A DNA stretch of 64,000 nt from Streptomyces bacillaris (GCF_003268675.1 NZ_CP029378.1:3968001-4032000); one strand, 5' to 3'. Shown: positions 1-7,703, counted from the stretch's first letter. Made by a program: numbers and translations. Notes: generated by a model from the sequence alone, not told the origin.

Positions 1-2
1 AG

Positions 3-533
3 CCCGCACCGGGGCCGTCGGGGCCGTACCACCCGCCCCAGGCGTACCAGGCGCCCGGCGGCGGCACCCAGGGCGGCCAGCGCCCCGGACCGGGCGGCGG
101 GGGCACCCTGGGCGGCGCGCAGGCGACGCGCAAGCCGCGCACGGGGGCGCGCACCACTCCGCGTACGCGCAAGGCCCGGCTGCGGGTGGCCAAGGCCGAC
201 CCGTGGTCGGTGATGAAGGTCAGCTTCCTGCTCTCCATCGCGCTGGGCATCTGCACGGTGGTGGCGGCGGCGATCCTGTGGATGGTCATGGACGCGATGG
301 GCGTCTTCTCCACCGTGGGCGGCACCATCAGCGAGGCCACCGGCTCCAACGAGAGCAACGGCTTCGATCTGCAGTCGTTCCTTTCGCTGCCGCGGGTGCT
401 CATCTTCACCTCGGTCATCGCCGTGATCGACGTGGTCCTGGCCACCGCGCTGGCCACGCTGGGAGCCTTCATCTACAACCTGTCGGCGGGCTTCGTGGGC
501 GGCGTCGAGCTGACGCTGGCGGAGGACGAGTAG
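3..533 (+). CDS. DUF3566 membrane protein, 5' end missing
   Basis: The reading frame is open from the left edge of the window, so the true start lies upstream and only the last 176 codons are seen. The first 60 residues are rich in Pro, Gly, Gln and Arg and look disordered and cytoplasmic. The basic stretch before VAKADPWSVMK leads into a DUF3566 domain with two hydrophobic segments, one starting at VSFLLSIALGICTVVAAAIL and one at VLIFTSVIAVIDVVLATAL. In actinobacteria this family is normally encoded directly after gyrA, which fits the tRNA-Ile gene that follows. Its function is unknown. The GTG at 186 could serve as an internal start, but the upstream frame is continuous and in character for the family. 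Confidence 0.85.
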   Translation, partial: PAPGPSGPYHPPQAYQAPGGGTQGGQRPGPGGGGTLGGAQATRKPRTGARTTPRTRKARLRVAKADPWSVMKVSFLLSIALGICTVVAAAILWMVMDAMGVFSTVGGTISEATGSNESNGFDLQSFLSLPRVLIFTSVIAVIDVVLATALATLGAFIYNLSAGFVGGVELTLAEDE

Positions 534-550
534 TCCGGCGGGTATCGATT

Positions 551-579
551 TTGGGACTGGCCCCGACGTGCGCTAATCT
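551..579 (+). promoter_or_regulatory. Probable promoter of tRNA-Ile
   Basis: A TTGGGA hexamer (551-556) and a TAATCT hexamer (574-579) are separated by exactly 17 bases, a good match to a housekeeping sigma-70 (HrdB-type) promoter. The mature tRNA starts about 33 bases after the -10 box. The 10-mer GCTAATCTTC is also found upstream of tRNA-Leu at 23164-23173, which supports a shared stable-RNA promoter element. Confidence 0.65.
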
Positions 580-611
580 TCAGAAGTCAGCGCAGAGCAG
601 CACAGCGCGGC

Positions 612-685
612 GGGGCTATAGCTCAGTTGGTTAGAGCGCATCCCTGATAAGGATGAGGCCACAGGTTCAAATCCTGTTAGCCCCA
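612..685 (+). tRNA. tRNA-Ile (anticodon GAU)
   Basis: A full cloverleaf can be drawn. The acceptor GGGGCTA (612-618) pairs with TAGCCCC (678-684), with discriminator A at 685. The D-loop contains AGCTCAGTTGGTTAGAGC, the anticodon loop CTGATAA carries GAT at 646-648, and the T-loop is GTTCAAAT. CCA is not encoded. The position just after the gyrA-proximal DUF3566 gene is conserved in streptomycetes. Confidence 0.97.
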
Positions 686-701
686 CAGTGCACAGCAGTT
701 A

Positions 702-737
702 CCGAGAGGCCCTTCCCGCACGGGAAGGGCCTCTCGG
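702..737 (+). terminator. Terminator after tRNA-Ile
   Basis: A perfect 17-bp inverted repeat (702-718 with 721-737) closes on a two-base gap, which in RNA would give a 4-base or larger loop. It starts 16 bases after the tRNA. There is no T-tract, as is common for Streptomyces terminators. Confidence 0.8.
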
Positions 738-757
738 CGTGACGGGGAAGGTGCGGT

Positions 758-1120
758 GTGGGCAGGGAAATTTCCGTACCGCGGCTGCGACTGGGCGGGG
801 TCGTGGCGCGGGGAGCGGTGTACGGGGCGGGGGCGGCGGTCTGTCTGACCGTCACCGCCCTCGTCCTGCGGGATGACGCCCGGACCGACCTGCTGGAGGC
901 GGTCGCCTTCCTGGGTCTCGTGGCCGGCGCGGTCTCTCTGCTGACCGGGCTGTTCTTCTGGGCGTGCTGTGTGGGGGAGGTGCTGCGGTGGCGGGACCTC
1001 TTCCGTACGACCGGCCCCTCCGAGGTGATCGCCGTCCTCGCGCCCTGCCTGGTCCGCGTCGGCGTCCTCCTGCTGGTGCCCGTGCCGGTCGCCGCCTTCC
1101 TGGGGCGGTTCGCCGGGTAG
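758..1120 (+). CDS. Small membrane protein, unknown function
   Basis: A 120-residue protein starting at GTG 758, preceded by GGGGAAGG with 7-base spacing. It has three hydrophobic segments: residues about 14-36 (VVARGAVYGAGAAVCLTVTAL), 46-72 (LEAVAFLGLVAGAVSLLTGL) and 90-115 (VIAVLAPCLVRVGVLLLVPV). There are no catalytic motifs and I do not recognise the family. It lies alone between the tRNA-Ile terminator and a convergent secreted-protein gene, with a terminator hairpin at 1140-1172 between them. Codon use is typical of the genome, so it is probably a real though poorly conserved gene. Confidence 0.6.
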   Translation: MGREISVPRLRLGGVVARGAVYGAGAAVCLTVTALVLRDDARTDLLEAVAFLGLVAGAVSLLTGLFFWACCVGEVLRWRDLFRTTGPSEVIAVLAPCLVRVGVLLLVPVPVAAFLGRFAG

Positions 1121-1139
1121 GACGCCGGGCACACGGAAA

Positions 1140-1172
1140 GGCCCCCGGCCGGTGTGAACCGGACCAGGGGCC
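1140..1172. terminator. Bidirectional terminator between convergent genes
   Basis: GGCCCC (1140-1145) pairs with GGGGCC (1167-1172), and an inner CCGGT (1149-1153) pairs with ACCGG (1158-1162) around a GTGA loop, with a small internal mismatch. It sits in the 78-base gap between two genes that end facing each other. Confidence 0.65.
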
Positions 1173-1198
1173 CCGGAGTGCGGTGGGCGCCGGGAGGA

Positions 1199-1567
1199 TC
1201 AGGGAGGTGGCACCGGGGAGTCGCCTTCCGGGGCGGTGTGGTGCGGGGCCGTGGTGCGGACGGTGGTCGCCGGGTCGGCCGACAGGTGGCGGGTGGCCGG
1301 GGAGGAGCCGTGGGCCTCGGCCCGGATGCGCTGCTTCATCGTGGGCGGCAGGGCCCGGTCACGCGGAAGGGTCCATCGCACCGAGGGGGCGAGTGGGGTT
1401 GCCGCCGTGGCACCCGTGTGCTCCTGGGTCGTGGTGCTCGGCTGCGCCGGGGCGTTCGTGGCGTTCGCGGCGTTCGCCGTGGCGGTGGCGAGGCCCAGCG
1501 AGGCCAGCAGGGCGAAGAAGGCGGTGATGAAGGCGGTCCAGATGCTCTTGGGCGTGAAGGTGCTCAT
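1199..1567 (-). CDS. Secreted protein of the DUF6344 type
   Basis: A 122-residue protein whose ATG at 1567 is preceded by GAGGGG. Residues 1-34 form a typical signal peptide: a short charged head (MSTFTPKSIW), the hydrophobic core TAFITAFFALLASLGLATAT and an Ala-rich cleavage region near ANA-ANA. The mature part is short, rich in Thr, Ala and Pro, and carries PSVRWTLPRDRALPPTMKQR. This arrangement resembles small Streptomyces proteins labelled DUF6344, from memory. No enzymatic motif is visible. A longer upstream open frame to 2443 exists but crosses intergenic DNA and has no start signal. Its 5' region (1568-1857) is shared with the divergent DLW-39 gene. Confidence 0.7.
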   Translation of the reverse strand: MSTFTPKSIWTAFITAFFALLASLGLATATANAANATNAPAQPSTTTQEHTGATAATPLAPSVRWTLPRDRALPPTMKQRIRAEAHGSSPATRHLSADPATTVRTTAPHHTAPEGDSPVPPP

Positions 1568-1857
1568 GGCCCCTCGCTTTCGGGTGGTCCGGTTGCTGAC
1601 TTCTCCGATCATGTGGATCCGCGCCGGGATTCCGGGGAGCGACGCCCGCGCTGCGCCGATTTTCGGATTAACACCACTCGTATGGTGCAACCGGGCCTGA
1701 CAGGCCGTCCGGAACGTGCCAGGAGGGTCGGCAGGGGTCCGCCGGAGGGCCGGGAACGGGCTGCTTTCGGGTTCCAGGCAGGTCACCGATCGGTATCGGC
1801 CGGTGTGTATAGTCGGCGGCAGAAGGCCCCTATTCCAAGGAAAGACGAGGTCGCGCG
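1568..1857. other. Divergent intergenic region, 290 bp
   Basis: The region lies between the secreted DUF6344-type gene (leftward) and the DLW-39 gene (rightward) and must hold both promoters. It includes an inverted repeat CACCA-N6-TGGTG (1672-1687) in a locally AT-richer stretch, and a possible -10 box TATAGT at 1808-1813 oriented towards DLW-39. I see no convincing -35 for it. No coding sequence is apparent. Confidence 0.4.
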
Positions 1858-1992
1858 GTGAAGAAGCTTCTCCTGGTCGCACTGGCTGCCATCGGCGGGC
1901 TCCTCGTGTACCGCCAGATCCAGGCGGATCGCGCCGAGCAGGACCTGTGGACGGAGGCGACCGACTCCGTGCCCGCAGGTTCGGGTGTGTGA
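1858..1992 (+). CDS. DLW-39 family protein, 44 residues
   Basis: A very small protein starting at GTG 1858 after AAGGAAAGACGAGG. It has a hydrophobic N-terminus (KKLLLVALAAIGGLLVYRQI), then ADRAEQDLWTEATDSVP, which contains the Asp-Leu-Trp triplet that names the DLW-39 family. The family is a conserved actinobacterial micro-protein normally found in the gyrA / tRNA-Ile neighbourhood, which is exactly the context here. It is probably a single-pass membrane or membrane-associated protein of unknown function. A strong hairpin follows 20 bases after the stop, so it is likely transcribed alone. Confidence 0.85.
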   Translation: MKKLLLVALAAIGGLLVYRQIQADRAEQDLWTEATDSVPAGSGV

Positions 1993-2011
1993 GACGACAG
2001 ACTCTGTTACG

Positions 2012-2040
2012 GGCCCCGGTCGCTGAAGCGGCCGGGGCTT
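2012..2040 (+). terminator. Terminator after DLW-39 gene
   Basis: GCCCCGGTCGC (2013-2023) pairs with GCGGCCGGGGC (2028-2038) around a TGAA loop, with a single G-U pair in an 11-bp stem, followed by TT. Confidence 0.8.
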
Positions 2041-2126
2041 CGTGCTGTCCGGGTTCTTCTTCATGCAGTGCTCGCGCGGGGATGCGTTGTTGCGCGACCG
2101 TGACGGCGTCCGCCTTGAGTTCGCCT

Positions 2127-2170
2127 GAGCAAATCAGTAGCTTGCTGGAGCAAATGGACGGGGTTGCTCC
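2127..2170. promoter_or_regulatory. Clustered AGCAA/TTGCT half-sites
   Basis: GAGCAAAT occurs at 2127-2134 and again at 2148-2155, exactly 21 bases apart (two helical turns). TTGCT occurs in inverse orientation at 2142-2146 and 2164-2168, so the array contains the palindromes TTGCT-GG-AGCAA and GGAGCAA-N10-TTGCTCC. The stretch is AT-richer than its surroundings and lies about 120 bases before the start of the secreted protein gene at 2292, so it may be an operator. The regulator is unknown. Confidence 0.4.
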
Positions 2171-2291
2171 TCGGCGGTCACGGCCGGTACCCGGACAAGC
2201 GGGGCAATCCGGTTCCGGCCGGAGACAGCAGCGGTGCGGGCGGGGCAGGATGGACCGGCATTGCGGCCATGGCGACGACGAGGGGAACCGC

Positions 2292-3662
2292 GTGAAGAGG
2301 CAGCGCAACAGGGGGCGGGCGATGCTGGCGGCGTTCGCCGCGGTGTGCGCGGTGGTGGCGCTGCCGAGGCAGGCGTACGCGGCCGGGCCGCCGGCGTACG
2401 CCTTCGATCCCGACGCCAAGCGGGTGCAGGGCGCGGAACGCAACGCCGAGGCGTCCGTCCTCCAGCCGGGGGCGGTGTACCGCAGCTCGATCGAGCCGGG
2501 CCAGAAGCTCTACTACCGGGTGAAGCTCGACAGCGCCACCGACTCCTATGTCTCGGCCGTCGCCGTGCCCAAGAGCGACGGCTCGGTGGCGTACGGGGAC
2601 GGGATCACGGTCAGCATCCGGGACCTCAACGACTCCCGGTGCAGCTCCAACCGGAACACCTTCGGCTCGGGCGAGACCCCCCGGCCGATCGCCGCGTACG
2701 CCTACCGCACCATGGGCAAGGGGACGAGCACCACCTGCCGGGAAGCCGGTACCTACGATGTCCTCGTCGAGCGCGAGAGCAAGGACGAATCCAGCCCCGA
2801 AGCCTGGGACCTGGAGCTGCGTTTCGTGCAGGAGCCCGGGCTGCGCGGCGGCGGGCCCACGGAGACGTCCGCGCCGAAGGACTGGCCCTCCGCCACACCC
2901 GCCCCGCCGGACGCCGAGGCGCAGAAGCGTACGGGCGGCACCAGTTACTACGACGCCACCAGCCTGGAGACCGGCGAGTGGGTCGACGCCATCGCCCCGG
3001 GCCAGACCCGCTTCTACCGGGTGCCGGTGGACTGGGGGCAGCAGATCTACGCCTCCGCCGCACTCAGCAACTCCCCGGGCGACAGCAGCGAGTTCATCGG
3101 CAGCGCGCTCACCCTCTCGCTCGACAACCCGGCCCAGGGCCACGTCGTGGACACGTCCCTCTCGTACTCCGGCAAGTCCGCGACCACGGCGCTGAAGCCG
3201 CTGCCGCCGGTGGAGTACCGCAACCGGTATGACTTCAGTTCCCAGGTCGGCGCGATGCGGTTCGCGGGCTGGTACTACCTGTCGGTGACGCTGAGCCCGA
3301 AGGTCGCCGAGAGCTACGGCAAGGACCCGATCGCGCTGACGATGACGGTCCAGGTGAAGAACGAGGCCGGTGCGTCGCCGTACGAGGGCGACCCCGGGAT
3401 CTTCGCCGTGACCGAGAAGGACAAGGAGCTGGCCCAGAGCGGCGACAGCGCTCCCAAGGCCGCGAAGAGCGCCACGATGCAGGTGGTCGCGGCAGGGGCG
3501 CTCGGGACGGGCGCCGTGTTGGTGCTCGGCCTCGGCGGCTGGACGCTGCTGGCCCGCCGCCGGGCGGCCGCAGCGGCGGCGGGTGGACCCGGGGCACCCG
3601 GTGGGCCGGTTCCGGGGCACCAGCAGCCGCCTTACGGAGGGCCGCCGCAGCAGGGCTGGTGA
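2292..3662 (+). CDS. Secreted protein with C-terminal membrane anchor
   Basis: A 456-residue protein starting at GTG 2292 after GAGGGG; an ATG at 2250 in the same frame is possible but has no ribosome site. Residues 1-34 are a signal peptide (KRQRNRGRAMLAAFAAVCAVVALP, Ala-X-Ala before AAGPP). The mature part looks beta-rich and repeats a theme: YRSSIEPGQKLYYRVKLD near the N-terminus and WVDAIAPGQTRFYRVPVDWG about 180 residues later. This suggests two related jelly-roll-like extracellular domains. Near the C-terminus is a hydrophobic segment (AAGALGTGAVLVLGLGGWTLL) followed by ARRRAAA and a Pro/Gly-rich cytoplasmic tail. It is therefore likely displayed outside and anchored in the membrane. 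Function unknown. Confidence 0.75.
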   Translation: MKRQRNRGRAMLAAFAAVCAVVALPRQAYAAGPPAYAFDPDAKRVQGAERNAEASVLQPGAVYRSSIEPGQKLYYRVKLDSATDSYVSAVAVPKSDGSVAYGDGITVSIRDLNDSRCSSNRNTFGSGETPRPIAAYAYRTMGKGTSTTCREAGTYDVLVERESKDESSPEAWDLELRFVQEPGLRGGGPTETSAPKDWPSATPAPPDAEAQKRTGGTSYYDATSLETGEWVDAIAPGQTRFYRVPVDWGQQIYASAALSNSPGDSSEFIGSALTLSLDNPAQGHVVDTSLSYSGKSATTALKPLPPVEYRNRYDFSSQVGAMRFAGWYYLSVTLSPKVAESYGKDPIALTMTVQVKNEAGASPYEGDPGIFAVTEKDKELAQSGDSAPKAAKSATMQVVAAGALGTGAVLVLGLGGWTLLARRRAAAAAAGGPGAPGGPVPGHQQPPYGGPPQQGW

Positions 3663-3694
3663 CGGGCCCGCCCCGACACTCCCGCTGCACCCGC

Positions 3695-5122
3695 CTACAT
3701 CTGGGTCAGCGCCCAGATGCCGACCGCGAAGCAGATCAGCGCCACGACCAGCACCGGGACCGCCACCTTCGGGGGCGGTCCCGGCCGCGTCTGCCGTGCC
3801 TGCCGCGCGGGGGCGGGCGAGGGGGCGGGCGCGGGGGTGTGCGCGTGCGCCGCGAGGGGGTGGTGCTGCTGGGCCGTGTAGGGCCGGGTGGCCGACGCGT
3901 CCTGGGGTACGCCGGAGGTCGGTGCCTGGGCGAGATCCTGGGCTCCGACGGCGTACGGGTTCGGGGGCGCCGCCGGCGTGGGTGCGGGCTGGTGGAACGG
4001 GGGCTGGTGCTGCGGCGGGGCCGGTGCGGGCGCCGGTGTGCGGGGCTGGAGTTGCTGGGGCGGGGGTGCCAGGTGGAAGCTGCCGGTCTCGGACATGGAG
4101 ACGGGCGGCGGCGCCGGTACGGACGGCTCCTGGGCGGGCGGTCGGGGCGTCGACGCTGACGGCTCCTGAGGCGCCTGAGGCGTCGTCAGGGGCGGTTGGG
4201 GCTCCTGGGGTGCCTGGGGCGTATCGACGGGCCTCGCGGGCGCCTCGGGGCCGTCGGGGCCGAACCCCGGGGGCAGCGGGCCGATCTGGTCGAACACCTC
4301 CACCGGCTCGTCGTCCGGCCCCGGTTCGGGCAGCATCTCGACCGCCGCGTTCAGCGCCTTGCGCGCCCCCGTCGCCGTACGGAACCGGGCCTGCGGGTCC
4401 GGCTGGAGCAGCCCGGCGAGCACCTGCCAGAGCGGCTCGGGGATGCCTTCGGGGGCGCTCGGGGTGCCGTGGGCGGCGAAGTGCTCCACCAGCGCCTGGG
4501 AGTCGGGCTTGCGGCCCTGGAGGAGGTAGAGGGCGACCATGCCGACCGCGAAGAGGTCCGCGGGGAAGTCGGGTTCGGCGCCCATCATCTGCTCGGGGGC
4601 GAAGTAACCGGGTGTGCCGACCACGTAGTTGGTCTCGGTCAGCCGGGGCTCGCCCTTGCGCATCGAGATGCCGAAGTCGGAGAGGCGCAGATGCGGGCGG
4701 CCTGAACCGGTCGCCTCCATCAGGATGTTGGCCGGCTTGATGTCCCGGTGGACCACCCCCTCGGCGTGCACCGTGGAGAGGCCGGAGAGCAGCTGGTCCA
4801 GGAGCAGACAGACGAAGCGCGGGGGCAACGGCCCGTAGTCGCCTATGACATGGGCGAGCGAACCGCCGCTCACCAGGTCCATGGTGAACAGGACCTTGTC
4901 GTCGTCGGCGGCCCAGCTGGCCGGGGCCAGGACGTGCGGGTGCTCGATGCGCAGCGCCTGCTCGCGGACGAAGCGCAGCAGCGTGTGCGCGTCGCTCTGC
5001 TGCAGGACCTTGGCCGCGACGTACCTGCGGCGCCGGTGGTCCCAGGCCCGCCAGACGGCGCCGACCCCACCACGCCCGATCGGATCGATCAGTTCGTACC
5101 GACCGGCGAAGACCTCACCCAT
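3695..5122 (-). CDS. Membrane-tethered Ser/Thr protein kinase, no ectodomain
   Basis: A 475-residue Hanks-type kinase. The glycine loop is at GRGGVGAVW (17-25), the ATP Lys is K38 in VAAK, the catalytic loop is HRDIKPAN (from H125) and the metal motif is DFG at 149-151; FAPEQ closes the activation segment. Residues about 280-450 are a Pro/Gln/Ala-rich linker. The protein ends with one transmembrane helix (VAVPVLVVALICFAVGIWAL) and only TQM beyond it, so unlike PknB it has no sensor domain outside. The gene lies 183 bases downstream of, and on the same strand as, a helix-turn-helix gene, which is a plausible partner or substrate. I see no strong ribosome site at ATG 5122. Confidence 0.9.
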   Translation of the reverse strand: MGEVFAGRYELIDPIGRGGVGAVWRAWDHRRRRYVAAKVLQQSDAHTLLRFVREQALRIEHPHVLAPASWAADDDKVLFTMDLVSGGSLAHVIGDYGPLPPRFVCLLLDQLLSGLSTVHAEGVVHRDIKPANILMEATGSGRPHLRLSDFGISMRKGEPRLTETNYVVGTPGYFAPEQMMGAEPDFPADLFAVGMVALYLLQGRKPDSQALVEHFAAHGTPSAPEGIPEPLWQVLAGLLQPDPQARFRTATGARKALNAAVEMLPEPGPDDEPVEVFDQIGPLPPGFGPDGPEAPARPVDTPQAPQEPQPPLTTPQAPQEPSASTPRPPAQEPSVPAPPPVSMSETGSFHLAPPPQQLQPRTPAPAPAPPQHQPPFHQPAPTPAAPPNPYAVGAQDLAQAPTSGVPQDASATRPYTAQQHHPLAAHAHTPAPAPSPAPARQARQTRPGPPPKVAVPVLVVALICFAVGIWALTQM

Positions 5123-5206
5123 TGCGCTGTGCCCGCTTTCCGTCCCTGTTGTCGCCGCGGCTCCCGGGGGACCAGGGGCCCCGGCGGTGTGCGAGGCCCT
5201 TGTTCC

Positions 5207-5290
5207 GTCGTCGTGCTCGTCGTGCTCGTCGTTCTTGTGGTGCTTGTCGTGCAGTTGTGCCGTCGTGCTGTGTGGTGCCGTCGTGCTCTC
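5207..5290. repeat. TCGTGC low-complexity repeat between kinase and HTH gene
   Basis: The gap 5123-5305 contains degenerate repeats of TCGTGCTCG and TCGTGCTG, about ten copies of TCGT or TGCT combinations. On the transcribed strand this reads as GACGAGCAC repeats lying between the HTH stop codon and the kinase start. No stable hairpin is obvious and no gene is present. Confidence 0.55.
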
Positions 5291-5305
5291 GTCCGCCCCG
5301 AGCCG

Positions 5306-5854
5306 CTAGCTCTGGTGTCCCTCGTAGTGCGCGACCGCGTCCGCGGTGCGGCCCGCCCCGTACACCCGGAGGAACTCTGCCAGCTCCGGGTGGGTCGGGG
5401 CGAGGGAGTCGGCGGCATCGATGATGTCGCCGGCCGCCGCGACCGACCGCAGCAGGGACTGGATCTCGCGCACCACGCGGCGGACGGTGGGAGCGCCCCC
5501 GGTCGTGGTGGTCTGACCGGTGCCGGTCAGGACGGACCCGCCCTGCGATTTCTTGATCTCCTCCATGCGGTCGGTGGCCTCCCCCGCGCTGACGCTGCCG
5601 TCCGCGACCTGGCCGGACAGCTCCTGGAGTGCCTGGACGCGCTGGACGACCGCAGGGTTCCCGATCTTGGCCCGCTGGCCGCTCATCAGCTGGGAGAGCA
5701 TCGGGGCGGAGAGCCCGAGAACCGCGGCGAGCCGTGCCTGGTTGAGGCCCAGGTCGTCGATCAGCCGACGGAAGAGCGCCCCCAGCGGCTCCCCGTACCA
5801 ACTGCGCTGAAGCTCTCTGGCTCTTGCCGTCGCTTCCTGCTGCGCTGCGTCCAT
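5306..5854 (-). CDS. Helix-turn-helix DNA-binding protein
   Basis: A 182-residue protein with ATG at 5854 preceded by AAGGGGAG at good spacing. Residues about 20-62 form a Cro/CI-like helix-turn-helix: LFRRLIDDLGLNQARLAAVL, then GLSAPMLSQLMSGQRAKIGN. The rest is helical and includes a linker with TTTTGG and a second helical region (VRRVVREIQSLLRSVAAAGDIIDAADSL). The conserved actinobacterial pairing with the kinase immediately downstream suggests the two act together, for example with the kinase modifying this regulator; this is inference. The upstream region 5855-6034 contains its promoter and that of tRNA-Ala on the opposite strand. Confidence 0.85.
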   Translation of the reverse strand: MDAAQQEATARARELQRSWYGEPLGALFRRLIDDLGLNQARLAAVLGLSAPMLSQLMSGQRAKIGNPAVVQRVQALQELSGQVADGSVSAGEATDRMEEIKKSQGGSVLTGTGQTTTTGGAPTVRRVVREIQSLLRSVAAAGDIIDAADSLAPTHPELAEFLRVYGAGRTADAVAHYEGHQS

Positions 5855-6034
5855 TGCGTCTCCCCTTCGCTGCGGCTTCGCTGCTGCGAACCTCGTCGAG
5901 CATCTTACGGAGCGTGGTCGCCCACGGGGAGTCCCTATCCTTTTGCAAGATAGGGGGGAGCACCCGGTACTCTGTTCTGCGACGGTGGCAGTGGCCCGGA
6001 TGTGTTCGCTTCTGTCGTCGTTTCCGCTGTTCCC

Positions 6035-6107
6035 GGGGCCTTAGCTCAGTTGGTAGAGCGCTGCCTTTGCAAGGCAGATGTCAGGAGTTCGAATCTCCTA
6101 GGCTCCA
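6035..6107 (+). tRNA. tRNA-Ala (anticodon UGC)
   Basis: The acceptor GGGGCCT (6035-6041) pairs with AGGCTCC (6100-6106), including the G3-U70 wobble pair that identifies alanine tRNA. The D-arm is AGCTCAGTTGGTAGAGC, the anticodon loop TTTGCAA carries TGC at 6068-6070, and the T-loop is GTTCGAAT. The discriminator is A6107 and CCA is not encoded. Confidence 0.97.
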
Positions 6108-6116
6108 CAGGTGAAG

Positions 6117-6158
6117 TGCCCTCCGACCTTGGAAAACAAGGTCCTGGAGGGCATTTTT
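6117..6158 (+). terminator. Terminator with T-tract after tRNA-Ala
   Basis: TGCCCTCC (6117-6124) pairs with GGAGGGCA (6145-6152) and an inner ACCTTG pairs with CAAGGT, followed by TTTTT (6154-6158). A classical intrinsic terminator with a T-run is unusual for this GC content. Confidence 0.9.
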
Positions 6159-6246
6159 CATGCCCACGCCTGTGCCCATGCCGATGCCTGTGCCCGTGGA
6201 TGAGGTCAGGGCCGCCCCGGAGCCGATTCGCCGGTGAGAACGGGCC

Positions 6247-6759
6247 TCAGCCGGAGGGTGCCGGGGCCGGTACGTCGTCCATGCCCACGCACTTCGTGTA
6301 CGGCTTCACGGGCTCGACCAGCGCGGACAGGCCGACCAGGACGTCGTCCACGGCGGTGATCTCCTCGGTGACGGCCACCTCCACGGCCGGGTCGCGGCCG
6401 TAGGTGACGACGACCTTGCCGCCGTCCTCGGAGCGGTCCTCGCGGAAGACCCAGTCCACGCCGTCGACGGTCGCGCACGGGTCGATGGTCGGCTCGGGCA
6501 GCTCGACGCCGCAGCGCAGCACGATCGCGTTCTCGCCCCAGACGGCGACCCCGGGGCGGTCGGTGAAGGTCAGCTTCTGTCCGCCGAGGCGGTCCGGGTA
6601 GCCGGCGGCGAACCGCTTGCAGGCCGCGTCCCCTGCGTGCGGGGCGGAGGTGACGCCTTCGCCGGGGGAGTCCGCGCCGCACGACACCAGGGCACCGGCG
6701 GTCAGGGCGACGGCCGCCACCGCGACGGCGGCCTTCCGCGCGCGGGGGACTCGCACCAC
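6247..6759 (-). CDS. DUF3515 lipoprotein
   Basis: A 170-residue protein starting with tandem GTG codons at 6759/6756 after GAAAGG. The N-terminus is a lipoprotein signal (VRVPRARKAAVAVAAVALTAGALVSCG) with lipobox LVSC and the acylated Cys near residue 27. The mature domain contains ACKRFAAGYPDRLGG, WGENAIVLRCGVELPEPT and a final TKCVGMDD, with conserved Cys residues likely to form disulfides, as in the actinobacterial DUF3515 family. It is expected on the outer face of the membrane; its function is unknown. It follows no obvious operon partner: a 21-bp stem-loop (6882-6934) separates it from the DUF5324 gene upstream. Confidence 0.85.
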   Translation of the reverse strand: MVRVPRARKAAVAVAAVALTAGALVSCGADSPGEGVTSAPHAGDAACKRFAAGYPDRLGGQKLTFTDRPGVAVWGENAIVLRCGVELPEPTIDPCATVDGVDWVFREDRSEDGGKVVVTYGRDPAVEVAVTEEITAVDDVLVGLSALVEPVKPYTKCVGMDDVPAPAPSG

Positions 6760-6881
6760 AGCAGGGACCTTTCGTGGGGAGGAGCCCGTACGTTCGACTC
6801 CTCCGGTCCTCCGGAAGCTACACCAGCGCCCGTCCTGCCCGGATACGGGGTCCGGCCGCTCCCTCCAGGTACGGGCACGAC

Positions 6882-6934
6882 GAGGACGCCGGTCCGCCGC
6901 AGACCTTCGGGGGCTGCGGCGGACCGGCGTCCTC
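6882..6934. terminator. Strong stem-loop terminator
   Basis: A perfect 21-bp inverted repeat (6882-6902 with 6914-6934) encloses an 11-base loop. It lies 53 bases downstream of the DUF5324 stop on the minus strand and about 120 bases upstream of the DUF3515 start. It most likely terminates the DUF5324 transcript. Confidence 0.85.
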
Positions 6935-6986
6935 TTGTTGTCGCTTCTACGGCTGTGGGGTTACGGGTACGGGGCGGCGCCCGCCG

Positions 6987-7703
6987 TCAGGCGCGGTCGT
7001 CGTGGCCCGGGACGTCCCCTTCGGCCTCCGCCTCGGCCTGCTTGGCCTCGACCTCCGGGTCGAGCACGGCCCGGCCGCTGCCGTCGACCGTGCCGAGCGG
7101 CGCGCGCTCGTCGCCCACCTCGGTGGCGACCGGCGGCTCGACCAGCCAGTCCGGGTTGGCCTGCTTGTCCCACCAGCGCCAAGCGGCGTAGGCGCCACCG
7201 GCGAGGATGCCCAGCACCAGGAGCCCCTTGGTGGCCCGGCCGGCCCTGGCCCGCCGCTCGTGCTTGCGGGCCAGCTTCTGGATCTCCTTGGCCGTGACGT
7301 TGCTCCGGAGCGCGGCGAGCGCCGCGGCGCTGCGGGCCGAGGCCTGCTCGGCCACCGGCTGGGCCACCGCCCGGGCCTGCTCGACGCGCGGCGCGGTGTA
7401 CTCGGCGGCGGTCCTGGCGGCCTTCCGGGTCGAGTGGGCGGCGCGCTGCGCGGCCTCGTCGACCTTCGGCGGCACATGGGTCAGGGCCTGTTCGAGGCGC
7501 GGGGCGAGATGGGACTCGTACTGGACACGGGCCTGCTTGGCCGCCTTCGTCACCTTGGGCGCGAGCCGTACGCGGGCCTCGTGCGCATAGTGGGCAGCCT
7601 GCTCCCTGGCCGAGTCGGCGTACGGCGCCACCACTTCCGCGGCGTGCTGCGCGCTGTCCCTGGCCGAGTCGGTTGCGGCGCGCACGCTGTCGATGCGGGT
7701 CAC
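6987..7703 (-). CDS. DUF5324 family protein
   Basis: A 238-residue protein starting at GTG 7703 (VTRIDSVRAATDSARDSAQH). About 170 residues of N-terminal sequence are almost entirely amphipathic helix, rich in Ala, Arg, Glu and Gln with regular heptads (APYADSAREQAAHYAHEARV, PPKVDEAAQRAAHSTRKAAR), so an elongated coiled coil is likely. Near residues 185-203 a single membrane span (ATKGLLVLGILAGGAYAAWR) is followed by WWDKQANPDWLVEPP and an acidic tail. The sequence matches the Streptomyces DUF5324 family from memory; function unknown. A longer frame to 7814 is open but has no ribosome site. Confidence 0.85.
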   Translation of the reverse strand: MTRIDSVRAATDSARDSAQHAAEVVAPYADSAREQAAHYAHEARVRLAPKVTKAAKQARVQYESHLAPRLEQALTHVPPKVDEAAQRAAHSTRKAARTAAEYTAPRVEQARAVAQPVAEQASARSAAALAALRSNVTAKEIQKLARKHERRARAGRATKGLLVLGILAGGAYAAWRWWDKQANPDWLVEPPVATEVGDERAPLGTVDGSGRAVLDPEVEAKQAEAEAEGDVPGHDDRA

